From assembly GCA_038002745.1 (NCBI GenBank), contig JBBODD010000001.1, positions 3,472,001 through 3,536,000 of the forward strand: a DNA stretch of 64,000 bases. Reading direction: 5' to 3'. Position 1 is the first letter of the stretch. Each line of letters starts with the position of its first letter. The translations under genes were made by a program, and so were the position numbers. The DNA comes from Bacillus sp. FSL H8-0547. GTDB taxonomy: Bacteria > Bacillota > Bacilli > Bacillales > Bacillaceae. Below the pieces are notes generated by a model, which saw nothing but the letters and a program-made list of their open reading frames with translations, was not told the DNA's origin and made no database searches. Below are positions 39,237 to 47,270 of this stretch, one piece after another.

Positions 39237-39341
39237 TTACGTCGAAGGCCTGTTTGGCCCACCCAGCTTTTTGTCGAGGTCATTTTTTGACGGGGCTTGC
39301 TGCTGCTCTTTTTGTGTGTTCTTTTTGTTTTCTTTTGCCAT
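39237..39341 (-). CDS. sspM: Small acid-soluble spore protein M
   Basis: 34-aa SASP, the same length as B. subtilis SspM. The C-terminal half LDKKLGGPNRPST is the diagnostic family end; the N-terminus is Lys/Gln-rich (MAKENKKNTQKEQQQ). The start has a strong AGGAGGTG. SspM is made in the forespore. Its gene lies between yppC and yppD, as in B. subtilis. The repeat array abuts its 3' end. Confidence 0.9.
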   Translation of the reverse strand: MAKENKKNTQKEQQQAPSKNDLDKKLGGPNRPST

Positions 39342-39534
39342 GTTAGACACCTCCTGAGTGTAGTGTTTGCATGGGAATCGATTTCATGCAGCTTGTCGCG
39401 GGGAGATGTCGAAAAAACAGTAATATCCAATCATTTCTTCTTTCTTTGCCGAAAGTGAACTAGTTTTGTCATCCATGAAGGGAGGAGCGTTTTGGCCCGC
39501 GAATAATACGAGTAGATTGAAAGGAGGAGTTAGG

Positions 39535-39783
39535 ATGGAACACCTCGTGCCGAAAATGGTTGTGGAAAGACTTTTAATGGAACTCGATGAAGAGATGACG
39601 AAATTAGAACTTGCCATACAAAAGAGAGTATCGGAAACCATTTTGCAGAGCGAAGAAGATCTTCAGCGCAGCATAAAGAGCATTTCAGTGAAGACGGAAG
39701 AAACGGTTTTGCAGGCAAATGGAGAAGAAAGCAGGGAAGATCCCACATCCCGGGTAAAACCAAGCTACCGGCTCAGTTATTAG
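39535..39783 (+). CDS. Small protein, probable YppD by position
   Basis: 82 aa, starting at ATG 39535 after AAAGGAGGA; the frame is open further upstream but no other start has a Shine-Dalgarno. It is predicted helical and highly charged (ERLLMELDEEMTKLELAIQKRV). It sits between sspM and yppE, the place of yppD in B. subtilis; I cannot confirm the identity from sequence. Function is unknown. Confidence 0.78.
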   Translation: MEHLVPKMVVERLLMELDEEMTKLELAIQKRVSETILQSEEDLQRSIKSISVKTEETVLQANGEESREDPTSRVKPSYRLSY

Positions 39784-39841
39784 CAGGAATCTGGCTTTTC
39801 ATGCTTATGTCTGGTAAGATACCCCAGAGAGGGGTTACAGC

Positions 39842-40213
39842 ATGAAAACGAAAATTCTTGAAAATTCCGAAAAGCTTCTATATATAACGGACGAATGTGT
39901 CCGCCGTTTTGAGAATGACAGTAAAAAGAAAGAGGACGTTGATTTTTTTCACGAAGTAAAGCCTGCTTTTGAGGATGCGATGAAAGTAATGAGCGAGTGG
40001 AAAAGAGACGTGCTTGCATGGAGAGATGAAGCAAAACCAAAATATTTGTTTCCGGCTCAAATTGATTCAGCTGAAGAAAATTTTGAGCAGCTTGTGCTTC
40101 AGTCGTTTTACAAAGATTCCAAAGCCATCCGATTTAAGAACATGAAACAGTCCATTGACTATACAATTGAATCTGTTATGGACCGCCTGGAGGCACACAG
40201 CTCCTTACAATGA
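39842..40213 (+). CDS. yppE: DUF1798 helical protein YppE
   Basis: 123 aa, matching the YppE family length. An all-alpha bundle is likely (ENSEKLLYITDECVRRFEND, FHEVKPAFEDAMKVMSEW). ATG 39842 follows GAGAGGGG. Function is unknown. The stop codon lies inside a terminator-like hairpin. Confidence 0.87.
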   Translation: MKTKILENSEKLLYITDECVRRFENDSKKKEDVDFFHEVKPAFEDAMKVMSEWKRDVLAWRDEAKPKYLFPAQIDSAEENFEQLVLQSFYKDSKAIRFKNMKQSIDYTIESVMDRLEAHSSLQ

Positions 40214-40227
40214 GGGGCTTTTTATTT
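40199..40227 (+). terminator. Terminator overlapping the yppE stop
   Basis: AGCTCCTT (40199-40206) pairs with GAGGGGCT (40212-40219) with two G-U pairs, followed by TTTTATTTT. Confidence 0.7.
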
Positions 40228-40290
40228 TGCCTTAAGACCTCAGGCTGCAGATACACAGACAGGATCATGGCAGAATTTTTCTCGGGTGAA

Positions 40291-40320
40291 AAGGGTGTCC
40301 GGAATATTCCGGACACCCTT
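40291..40320. terminator. 30-base perfect palindrome between convergent genes
   Basis: AAGGGTGTCCGGAAT is followed directly by its reverse complement. It lies between yppE (plus) and the next minus-strand gene. It lacks a T run, so it may be a weak terminator, a stability element or a protein-binding site. Confidence 0.5.
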
Positions 40321-40328
40321 AATGACGT

Positions 40329-40508
40329 TTATTCGTCTATTTCACGCGCTTCCTGAAACGTTACAGCGCGGTCTCCTTCGCTTGCGACAGGTTCAATTGC
40401 ATATTCAACATCTTTTGAATGTTTTGCAGCGGCAGGCTGTCCTTTTTTAGACAGTGTTAAATCCTGTCCTTTTTTCTTATGGTTGAAATGATTGCCTCTT
40501 CCCATCAT
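40329..40508 (-). CDS. Small basic protein, YfhD-like pattern
   Basis: 59 aa starting at the ATG complement 40508 (or 40505) after GGAGGT. The N-terminus is basic and polar (MGRGNHFNHKKKGQ), and the C-terminus is acidic (EGDRAVTFQEAREIDE). The MGRG-HKKK opening resembles small YfhD-type spore-associated proteins, but I am not certain of the family. It lies within the sporulation gene cluster. Confidence 0.65.
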   Translation of the reverse strand: MMGRGNHFNHKKKGQDLTLSKKGQPAAAKHSKDVEYAIEPVASEGDRAVTFQEAREIDE

Positions 40509-40585
40509 AATGACCTCCATAATCGAAATGGTGAATCCTTCTTAATATGTTTCAGGTGGGGTGCTGCTATGTATGGAAAATAACA

Positions 40586-40612
40586 CAATAAAAAGAGAGG
40601 GTGTCCCCTCCC
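40586..40612 (-). terminator. Terminator of yppF (minus strand)
   Basis: On the minus strand a GAGGG/CCCTC stem (plus coordinates 40597-40610) is followed by TCTTTTTATT, just after the yppF stop. Confidence 0.7.
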
Positions 40613-40617
40613 AATCA

Positions 40618-40797
40618 TCAATTGCTTATCTTTTCTAATTCTGACGCTTCAAGGTACATGACAGCAGTCCTGTATTCGCTGATGGTCATCTCACCCTTGA
40701 TATAAAGCGTTTTGATAAAATTCATTAATTCGCTGATGCTGGTCGGTTCATACTTCTTTGTTTCTAAAAAAGCGGATTGTATGCTCTGCAGATTCAT
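40618..40797 (-). CDS. yppF: YppF-like protein
   Basis: 59 aa beginning MNLQSIQSAFLETKKYEP after GGGAGGAGA. The pattern TKKYEP-x-ELMNFIKTLYIKGEMTISEYR-LE is the YppF family signature. An upstream in-frame start at 40836 precedes the Shine-Dalgarno. Function is unknown. It is divergent from yppG. Confidence 0.83.
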   Translation of the reverse strand: MNLQSIQSAFLETKKYEPTSISELMNFIKTLYIKGEMTISEYRTAVMYLEASELEKISN

Positions 40798-40969
40798 CGT
40801 GTATCTCCTCCCATTCCCTTGCCTTAATGGTATCACGGGAAATTTTTATCTCGATTTTTCAAATAATTTAAACTTCCGACAAGAGTTGACAATTTCTTTT
40901 AGACACGCACAGCAGCCTTTTCTTCTGCATATGTATGAAATAGCCCATTATGCTGAAAGGAGTTCTGTT

Positions 40970-41419
40970 ATGTATTCTCAAGAAATGAGTTCGTTTAAAA
41001 ACCGCAGAAGAAAAAAAGAAGAGAGAATCAGCTATTACTATCCATATGAGGGCTATACACCATATGAAAATCCTGCATATTTGCCTCAAAGTCAGCATAC
41101 CTATCAGCAAGTGCAGCAAAATCAAGCCTTCTATCAGCAGTCCCAGATGCCGTCATACGGCTATCAGACACAGGGGTTTATGATGCAGCAGCCCCAGCAG
41201 AACATGATGCCGCAGGCAATGTATGCAAATCCATACCCAAAACCGGTACCTGCTGCTAAAAATCAGCAGGGAGGCATTTCTACAGTGATGTCCCAGTTTA
41301 AAAAGCCGGATGGACAGATGGATTTCAACAAAGTAATGGATACGGCAGGGCAGATGATGGGAGCTGTTAATCAGATGAGTTCTCTTGTAAAAGGGGTCAC
41401 ATCAATGTTTAAAGTTTAG
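40970..41419 (+). CDS. yppG: YppG-like Gln/Tyr/Pro-rich protein
   Basis: 149 aa from ATG 40970, which follows AAAGGAG; the much longer upstream frame has no initiation signals. After a basic start (KNRRRKKEERI) the middle is rich in Tyr, Gln, Pro and Met, like coat or coat-associated proteins. The C-terminus (ISTVMSQFKKPDGQMDFNKVMDTAGQMMGAVNQ) is the conserved YppG tail. A spore surface role is suspected, not shown. Confidence 0.85.
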   Translation: MYSQEMSSFKNRRRKKEERISYYYPYEGYTPYENPAYLPQSQHTYQQVQQNQAFYQQSQMPSYGYQTQGFMMQQPQQNMMPQAMYANPYPKPVPAAKNQQGGISTVMSQFKKPDGQMDFNKVMDTAGQMMGAVNQMSSLVKGVTSMFKV

Positions 41420-41453
41420 GCTGCATGAAAGCTGATAAACGAGGTGGATAAGC

Positions 41454-41756
41454 ATGGTTACTGCAGCGCTCTCAGGTCTGTTTGATCAGATTAATGTTCA
41501 TCCCCAGCTCGTGATTGTCGTTCCGGCCCTCATGATTTTAGGGTATGCTTTAAAACGAACTCCTAATGTGCAGGACTGGATGATTGTTTGGATCCTGCTC
41601 GGAGCTGGCATTATCGCAAGTATTTTCACACTGGGTTTTTCAGTCAGCAGCATTGCCAACGGATTTATCGCGGCAGGAGCGGCCATCACCACTCATCAGG
41701 CGTATAAACAATCTGTTCTCGAACGAAATGGGGACGGCGAAAACAAAGACGCATAA
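41454..41756 (+). CDS. Holin-like small membrane protein
   Basis: 100 aa with three hydrophobic segments (LVIVVPALMILGYALK, WMIVWILLGAGIIASIFTLGF, IANGFIAAGAAITTHQAYK) and a charged tail. This resembles the Hol44-type phage holin family. No endolysin, integrase or other phage gene is near, so it is probably a domesticated or mis-named family. It follows yppG by 34 bases and may share its transcript. Confidence 0.72.
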   Translation: MVTAALSGLFDQINVHPQLVIVVPALMILGYALKRTPNVQDWMIVWILLGAGIIASIFTLGFSVSSIANGFIAAGAAITTHQAYKQSVLERNGDGENKDA

Positions 41757-41771
41757 CCTTATGCGTCTTTG
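41744..41771. terminator. Inverted repeat at the end of the holin-like gene
   Basis: CAAAGACGCATAA (41744-41756) pairs with TTATGCGTCTTTG (41759-41771) across two bases. It includes the stop codon and lies between convergent genes. Confidence 0.65.
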
Positions 41772-41779
41772 CCTGCTGT

Positions 41780-41914
41780 TCACTTCTTTTCATTTAGTCT
41801 TTCTGCCAGCCTCTTTTTAACTTCAGAATAGGACAAGCCTGAAGCGGCATTAAGTTTTTTAACTTCCTCTGCATTCGTAGTGCTGAATGATTGAAGTCCG
41901 GTATCTTTTCTCAT
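41780..41914 (-). CDS. 44-aa protein, last gene of the csgA operon
   Basis: Starts MRKDTGLQSFSTTNAEEV and ends KRLAERLNEKK. The ATG overlaps the csgA stop as TAATG, and a GAGGA Shine-Dalgarno lies inside csgA. The sequence is charged and helical in its second half (EEVKKLNAASGLSYSEVKKRL). The family is not recognised. Coupling to csgA suggests a forespore or spore role. Confidence 0.7.
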   Translation of the reverse strand: MRKDTGLQSFSTTNAEEVKKLNAASGLSYSEVKKRLAERLNEKK

Positions 41915-42165
41915 TACAGCAGTTCCTCATAAACGTCATTCAGCTGATTCATCCTGACATAGTCCTGCTCACCCATCGCATGCTTTATTTCATACGGGAG
42001 CATTTTATTTAAGAACATCTGCTCTTTTTCAGAAAGCATTCTGATGAATTGCTTTTCGTCAGTAAATGATTCCCTGGAGAGCTTGAAATAAATATGCCTG
42101 CTTATTTCATGCTCCTCCAGATAATTGGAAAGGGCCTCTCTTAAATAAGACAGTGACTGTTCCAT
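41914..42165 (-). CDS. csgA: Sigma-G-dependent sporulation protein CsgA
   Basis: 83 aa similar to B. subtilis CsgA in length and pattern: LSYLREALSNYLEEHE at the start, then EKEQMFLNKMLPYEIKHAMGEQD, ending LNDVYEELL. CsgA is a SASP-type protein made in the forespore under sigma G. The ATG overlaps the stop of the upstream 51-aa gene as TGATG. In B. subtilis csgA is far from yppG, so this placement is different. Confidence 0.82.
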   Translation of the reverse strand: MEQSLSYLREALSNYLEEHEISRHIYFKLSRESFTDEKQFIRMLSEKEQMFLNKMLPYEIKHAMGEQDYVRMNQLNDVYEELL

Positions 42166-42320
42166 CAGGACGGATCCTCAAAGAATTCTTTCACTTTTCT
42201 TGGATCACTGCCGTAAGCGTATGGATTTTCCGCGGCAGCACCTTCATCCAGATTTGTTTTTATGACAAGCATCGGAGACCCGGATGGCTCTGCGCTGATT
42301 CTTTTTTCATGTTGCTTCAT
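42165..42320 (-). CDS. 51-aa protein, first gene of the csgA operon
   Basis: Starts MKQHEKRISAEPSGSPMLVI after a strong AGGAGGTG and ends VKEFFEDPS. It has a charged N-terminus and a polar middle (NLDEGAAAENPYAYGSDPRK). No family is recognised. Its stop overlaps the csgA start by one base. It begins 61 bases downstream of the Hsp20-like gene and may be co-transcribed with it. Confidence 0.72.
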   Translation of the reverse strand: MKQHEKRISAEPSGSPMLVIKTNLDEGAAAENPYAYGSDPRKVKEFFEDPS

Positions 42321-42381
42321 AAAAGCACCTCCTGTTAGTAGTTTTCATAAGCAGGGGGGATTTTATGGTGTTAAAATCTGG

Positions 42382-42786
42382 TCAGCTGAGCGGAAAGGAT
42401 ATGAGCAGGCATCCGTTATGAAAAGAGGCATCCACTTCATCCATCGTCGGCGCCTTAGGCAATAGAATGGTTTTTGTCACTTGTTTCCTCGTCTGCGAAT
42501 AAGCAGATCCATTTATATGACTGAGATTTAATTCTTCCTTGTGGCTGACGGTCAGGGTCAGGCACAGGTCATGAAATTCAATTGTGATCTGCTCTTTTTT
42601 CATGCCGGGAAGCTCGGCTTTTACAAAATAGCGGTTATCCTCTTCCCATGAAGATATTTTCATATAAGCCGTATTTATCTGCTCCTGAAATACTTTCTCA
42701 AACTCCAGTACGTTCTGTTTGAATGAACTGTCTCCGAAGAACTGCTCCGCAAGTTCATATAATGGGTTGTGCTTTTTTTCACTCAT
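42382..42786 (-). CDS. Hsp20 / alpha-crystallin-like protein
   Basis: 134 aa. After a helical N-terminus, an alpha-crystallin domain starts near residue 42 (ISSWEEDNRYFVKAELPGMKKEQITIEF) and ends with a GCLLISFPLS strand, lacking the usual I-x-I tail. Bacillus spore proteins CotM, CotP and GerT have this form, and the cluster context points the same way. AAAGGAGA precedes the ATG. Confidence 0.83.
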   Translation of the reverse strand: MSEKKHNPLYELAEQFFGDSSFKQNVLEFEKVFQEQINTAYMKISSWEEDNRYFVKAELPGMKKEQITIEFHDLCLTLTVSHKEELNLSHINGSAYSQTRKQVTKTILLPKAPTMDEVDASFHNGCLLISFPLS

Positions 42787-42988
42787 CTGCCGTGTCTCCT
42801 TTTGAATGAGGATAGTGACTGCTTTTAGGCTAAAATATGCATGGCGCTGTAAATTGGTTGCTTGATTCAGGCGTTTTATGGTTAAATGATGATAATTATA
42901 AAGGGACGGGTGAAGTGAGAAGCGTTTAATTTCAGGGAGACAGGGGTATTTCTAAAGTAGAATTCAATGCAGAAAAGGAGCAATAGCC

Positions 42989-43492
42989 ATGCTTAAAAAA
43001 CTATTCGGCAGTAAAAAAACGGAAAAACAGACAGAAGAAACGGTATATGCACCATTAACAGGAAAGCTTTTGCAATTGGAAGAAGTTCCGGATCCTGTTT
43101 TCTCCCAGAAAATGATGGGCGACGGAATGGCGATCGAACCTTCAGAAGGCATCCTGGTGTCACCTGTTGAGGGAGAGATCATTCAGCTCTTCCACACAAA
43201 ACATGCGATTGGCATCAGAAGCCAGACGGGAATGGAAATTCTTCTTCACATCGGCCTTGAAACAGTGGCGATGAACGGAGAAGGTTTTGAAGCGTTTGTC
43301 AAAGAAGGAGACAGCGTCAAGCCGGGTGATAAACTGATTTCGTTTGATCTTGATCTGATCAAAGAAAAAGCAGCAAGCACGATCACTCCAATCATCATCA
43401 CAAATGGCGATATTGTAGAAAGCGTCCAGAAAGCGCCTGCAGGTCAGGTGAACCGCGGGAAAGATAAAGTATTTGATATTAAGGTTAAATAA
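42989..43492 (+). CDS. ypqE: PTS glucose-type EIIA protein YpqE
   Basis: 167 aa, all-beta EIIA-Glc fold. The phosphorylated histidine is in [10 protein letters not shown], with the second active-site histidine in HTKHAIGI. No membrane EIIBC partner is adjacent, so it probably donates phosphate to a PTS lacking its own EIIA. ATG 42989 follows AAAAGGAG. Confidence 0.92.
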   Translation: MLKKLFGSKKTEKQTEETVYAPLTGKLLQLEEVPDPVFSQKMMGDGMAIEPSEGILVSPVEGEIIQLFHTKHAIGIRSQTGMEILLHIGLETVAMNGEGFEAFVKEGDSVKPGDKLISFDLDLIKEKAASTITPIIITNGDIVESVQKAPAGQVNRGKDKVFDIKVK

Positions 43493-43501
43493 GTACTGAA
43501 C

Positions 43502-43528
43502 AAAGCAGGCATTGAGCCTGCTTTTTTT
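43502..43528 (+). terminator. Terminator after ypqE
   Basis: AAAGCAGGC (43502-43510) pairs with GCCTGCTTT (43516-43524), loop ATTGA, followed by a T run to 43528. Confidence 0.92.
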
Positions 43529-43547
43529 ATGTTGTCGTCTGTTTTAC

Positions 43548-43576
43548 TTAAAATCGAACATCTATTCTGTTAAAAT
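43548..43576 (+). promoter_or_regulatory. Candidate yprA promoter with degenerate LexA-like site
   Basis: TTAAAA (43548) and TAAAAT (43571) with 17-base spacing. Between them CGAACATCTATTCT (43555-43568) partly matches the Bacillus SOS box CGAAC-N4-GTTCG (eight of ten fixed bases). Confidence 0.35.
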
Positions 43577-43595
43577 GGAGAAAGAGGTGATCAGA

Positions 43596-45881
43596 GTGCG
43601 AAGAAAGCAGTCACTGTCAGAAATTATTGATTTTTTAAAACGCGATGAAGAATTTAAAGAGCAGATTGTACATGCTCATACGATAGAACCAAGAGAAGCA
43701 AGAACAGCCGCTATGCCGTCTTCTGTTGACATCAGATTAAGAGAGGCGCTTGCAGCAAGAGGCATAGGGTCTCTTTATACCCATCAGGCTACAGCCTATG
43801 AGCTTGCACGCAGCAGAAAAAGCTTTGTTGCCGTCACTCCGACTGCTTCAGGAAAAACGCTCTGCTACAATCTTCCGGTTTTGCAGCAGATCGTTCAAGA
43901 TGAAAGCAGCAGGGCGCTTTATTTGTTTCCTACCAAAGCACTTGCCCAGGACCAGAAAAGCGAATTGAATGAGCTGATTACAGAGCTTGGAGTTCCAATC
44001 AATTCATACACTTACGATGGAGACACTGCTCCGACAATCCGGAATGTCATCCGGAAGGCGGGTCACATTGTCATGACAAATCCTGATATGCTTCACTCAG
44101 CAATCTTGCCCCATCATACAAAATGGGTTTCCCTTTTTGAAAACTTGAAGTATATCATTATTGATGAACTTCATATTTACAGGGGAATATTCGGCAGCCA
44201 TGTCGCAAATGTGATCCGCAGGCTAAAACGCATTTGCCGTTTTTACGGTAGCAATCCGGTCTTTATCTGCACATCAGCAACGATTGCCAATCCAAAGGAG
44301 CTTGCAGAAGAGCTGCTTGGGGAAGACGTAGTGCTCGTTGATGATAACGGTGCCCCCTCGGGGAAAAAGCACTTTCTTTTTTACAATCCTCCAATCGTCA
44401 ACAAGCCGCTGAATATCCGGAAAAGCGCTACACTGGAAGTAAGAAAGATAGCATCCGAACTTCTTAAAAATAAAATTCAGACAATCGTATTTGCAAGGAG
44501 CAGGGTGCGTGTGGAGATTATTTTGACGTACTTGCAGGAGCTGATCAAAGGGGAGCTTGGAAAGAAGACGATACGCGGCTACAGGGGAGGATACCTGCCT
44601 AAACAAAGGCGCGAGATTGAAAAAGGGCTGAGGAACGGAGAGATCCTTGGCGTTGTCAGCACAAATGCCCTAGAACTAGGGGTTGATATCGGACAGCTTC
44701 AGGTCTGCATTATGACAGGCTATCCGGGAACCATCGCGAGTGCCTGGCAGCAGGCGGGCCGTGCCGGCAGAAGAAGCGGGGAAGCCCTGATTGTAATGGT
44801 GGCGGGATCGACCCCAATTGATCAGTACATCATTCAGCACCCGGATTATTTTTTCAGGCAGAATCCGGAAACGGCCATTATTAATCCTGACAATCTTATT
44901 GTTCTTGTGGATCATATTAAATGTGCAGCGTTTGAACTGCCTTTCAAAAAGGATGAATCATTCGGACAATTGGATATCGAGGAGATTCTGGAATTTCTGA
45001 CAGAAGAGAAAGTTCTCTATTTTAATAGAGACAAATATCACTGGATGAACGATTCTTTCCCGGCCCACAACATCAGTCTGCGCTCGGCTTCGCAGGAAAA
45101 TGTTATCATCATTGACCAGTCGGATGTTGCAAACGTCAAAGTCATCGGGGAGATGGACAGATTCAGCGCCATGACCCTGCTTCATGATGAGGCGATCTAC
45201 CTTCATCAGGGCATTCAGTATCAGGTGGAGATGCTCGACTGGGAAGAGAAAAAAGCCTTTGTAAGAGAAGTGGATGTCGATTATTTTACAGATGCAAATC
45301 TTGCCGTGCAGCTGAAAGTGCTTGAAGAAGACAAAACGAGAACAAAAGATACCCACCATCTAGGATACGGGGATGTTACGGTTCAGGCTATGGCGACCAT
45401 TTTTAAAAAAATCAAGTTTGACACACATGAGAATATCGGATCGGGCCCCATCCACCTTCCGGAAGAAGAATTGCACACAAATGCTGCGTGGATCAGTCTT
45501 TCGGATGAACTTGCCGGAATGCTGAAGAAAGACAGGCTTGAAGAAGCCCTTCTCGGTCTGGCGCATGCCTTGAAGCATATTGTGCCGATCAGCGTCATGT
45601 GTGACCCGTCTGATATAAGCGTTGTTCCGCAAATGAAGGCGACGCATAATGACCAGCCTACCGTTTTTCTCTATGACAAATATCCCGGAGGAGTCGGTCT
45701 TGCGGGGAAAGTATTTGAAACAATGGAAATCGTGCTCGGTGAAACGAATGCCATGATCAGCGGATGCCCCTGTGAAACAGGCTGTCCGTCGTGCACGGGC
45801 CTGGAAGGATCCGACCATCAAAAGAAGGATACCCTTTACTTATTAAACGGTCTTAAAGGAGCAGAAGATTCTTGTCGTTAA
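43596..45881 (+). CDS. yprA: Superfamily 2 helicase YprA (MrfA), mitomycin repair
   Basis: 761 aa. GTG 43596 with GAGGTGA at 43584-43590 is preferred over ATG 43575. Motifs: TPTASGKTLCYN (Walker A), IIDELHIYRG (motif II, DELH), TSATIANP, and QQAGRAGRR (motif VI). The C-terminal DUF1998 domain has four clustered cysteines (CPCETGCPSC) that bind zinc. MrfA with MrfB repairs mitomycin C crosslinks in B. subtilis independently of UvrABC. It overlaps yprB by 10 bases. Confidence 0.93.
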   Translation: MRRKQSLSEIIDFLKRDEEFKEQIVHAHTIEPREARTAAMPSSVDIRLREALAARGIGSLYTHQATAYELARSRKSFVAVTPTASGKTLCYNLPVLQQIVQDESSRALYLFPTKALAQDQKSELNELITELGVPINSYTYDGDTAPTIRNVIRKAGHIVMTNPDMLHSAILPHHTKWVSLFENLKYIIIDELHIYRGIFGSHVANVIRRLKRICRFYGSNPVFICTSATIANPKELAEELLGEDVVLVDDNGAPSGKKHFLFYNPPIVNKPLNIRKSATLEVRKIASELLKNKIQTIVFARSRVRVEIILTYLQELIKGELGKKTIRGYRGGYLPKQRREIEKGLRNGEILGVVSTNALELGVDIGQLQVCIMTGYPGTIASAWQQAGRAGRRSGEALIVMVAGSTPIDQYIIQHPDYFFRQNPETAIINPDNLIVLVDHIKCAAFELPFKKDESFGQLDIEEILEFLTEEKVLYFNRDKYHWMNDSFPAHNISLRSASQENVIIIDQSDVANVKVIGEMDRFSAMTLLHDEAIYLHQGIQYQVEMLDWEEKKAFVREVDVDYFTDANLAVQLKVLEEDKTRTKDTHHLGYGDVTVQAMATIFKKIKFDTHENIGSGPIHLPEEELHTNAAWISLSDELAGMLKKDRLEEALLGLAHALKHIVPISVMCDPSDISVVPQMKATHNDQPTVFLYDKYPGGVGLAGKVFETMEIVLGETNAMISGCPCETGCPSCTGLEGSDHQKKDTLYLLNGLKGAEDSCR

Positions 45882-47116
45882 AAGGAAAGCTAAACCGGTT
45901 AAAATCACATATGTCACTGGAAGAGAAACCAGAGACTGTCAAAAGGGAGCCTGAAGGAGAAGTGCCGCACCTTTCAAAGTGGGAGTCACTTGATACAAAA
46001 CCGTTCTGGTTTGATGGTGAGTACTGTCTTGTAAGGGAAAGGACATATGATCTTTCTTTTCAGCACGGCCTCTATCAGCTTGGTGAATTTCATAGAGCGG
46101 TTTCCCTATGGAATGAGAGAGACAGCCTTCATCCGCTTTCTTCTAAAGAGCATCAATCGCAGGATCTCTTTTTCTTTGACACAGAAACGACAGGTCTTGG
46201 GGGCGGGGCGGGAAATACGATCTTTCTGCTTGGCCATGCGCAGGTGTTTGAGGATAAAGTTAAAGTCGTTCAGCATTTTCTGCCGAAACCGGGAAATGAA
46301 GTGGCGCTTTATCAAAGTTTTCTGAGCCGGGTCAATACGAAAACCCTTGTCACTTATAACGGTAAAGCCTTTGACTGGCCTCAGGTGAAAACGCGGCATA
46401 CGCTGATTAAAGATCAGGTGCCGAAGCTACCGTCCTTCGGCCATTTCGATCTTTTTCATGCTGCCAGAAGGCTTTGGAAAACGAGGCTTGAGTCGGTTAA
46501 ATTGAGTCATGTCGAGAAGGAGATTCTTGGAATCGAGAGGGAGCATGATGTTCCGGGCTATCTTGCTCCCATGCTGTATTTCAGCTATGTTCAGTCAGAG
46601 GATCCAGATCACATCAGCGGTGTGCTGACTCATAATGAAATGGATATTCTTTCACTCATCACTCTCTACACGCATCTCACACACAGAATTTTGTTTCCCT
46701 CTGTCGAAGCAACCGGCATTGAGCAATATGAAGTCGCGCGCTGGCTGCTGTCGGCAGGCGAAAAGGCGGCAGCCTTCGACACATTTAAATCTGCAGCAGA
46801 ATCAGGCTCAGAGAGGGAATTTGAAGCGAAATTCGAGATGGCGATGCAGCTGAAAAAGAACAATAAGATGGAAGAAGCACTGCCGATATTCCTCTCTTGT
46901 GCGGAAGGCGGAAGCTTGAAATATAAGATAAAGGCATCAGTTGAAGCGGCAAAGTATTATGAGCACAAGGCGAAAGATGCAAAAAAGGCCCTTTCATTTG
47001 CCACATCCGCATATCTTGCAGTAAAGGAAAAGGATCAGGCGCTGAAAACCGATTCACAAAAAGAGAAGGCAGAGCTTTTAAAAAGAATGAAACGGCTGGG
47101 GAATAAAATGGGGTAA
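45872..47116 (+). CDS. yprB: DEDD-type exonuclease YprB (MrfB)
   Basis: 414 aa. TTG 45872 follows AAAGGAG; ATG 45911 is a weaker alternative. The RNase H-like exonuclease core shows FFDTETTGLGGGAGN, LVTYNGKAFDWP and HNEMDILSL, holding the metal-binding acids. C-terminal TPR-like helices follow (KAAAFDTFKSAAESGSE). It is the nuclease partner of MrfA in mitomycin C repair. Confidence 0.92.
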   Translation: MSLKGKLNRLKSHMSLEEKPETVKREPEGEVPHLSKWESLDTKPFWFDGEYCLVRERTYDLSFQHGLYQLGEFHRAVSLWNERDSLHPLSSKEHQSQDLFFFDTETTGLGGGAGNTIFLLGHAQVFEDKVKVVQHFLPKPGNEVALYQSFLSRVNTKTLVTYNGKAFDWPQVKTRHTLIKDQVPKLPSFGHFDLFHAARRLWKTRLESVKLSHVEKEILGIEREHDVPGYLAPMLYFSYVQSEDPDHISGVLTHNEMDILSLITLYTHLTHRILFPSVEATGIEQYEVARWLLSAGEKAAAFDTFKSAAESGSEREFEAKFEMAMQLKKNNKMEEALPIFLSCAEGGSLKYKIKASVEAAKYYEHKAKDAKKALSFATSAYLAVKEKDQALKTDSQKEKAELLKRMKRLGNKMG

Positions 47117-47270
47117 TTATTCCCCGGGGAACCGCATAATCCGCTCTTTTTCGCATAAAATTTGTCGATATTGTGAAATTTTTAAGATGGGCATTCAAGT
47201 AATTGTAGAACGGTGAAGATGCGTGTAAAATTAGGGACTGTAAACATTAATAACCGGGGTGAGCACGAAC

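Noticed and set aside
39131-39430. 99-aa minus-strand frame covering sspM
   Set aside because: Another frame encodes the recognised SspM with a strong Shine-Dalgarno; the longer frame reads into the repeat array.
40712-40969. N-terminal extension of yppG by 86 residues
   Set aside because: It would run antisense over yppF and lacks a ribosome binding site; ATG 40970 has AAAGGAG.
41454-41756. Prophage remnant
   Set aside because: A single holin-like gene among conserved chromosomal genes; no other phage genes or attachment-site duplication seen.
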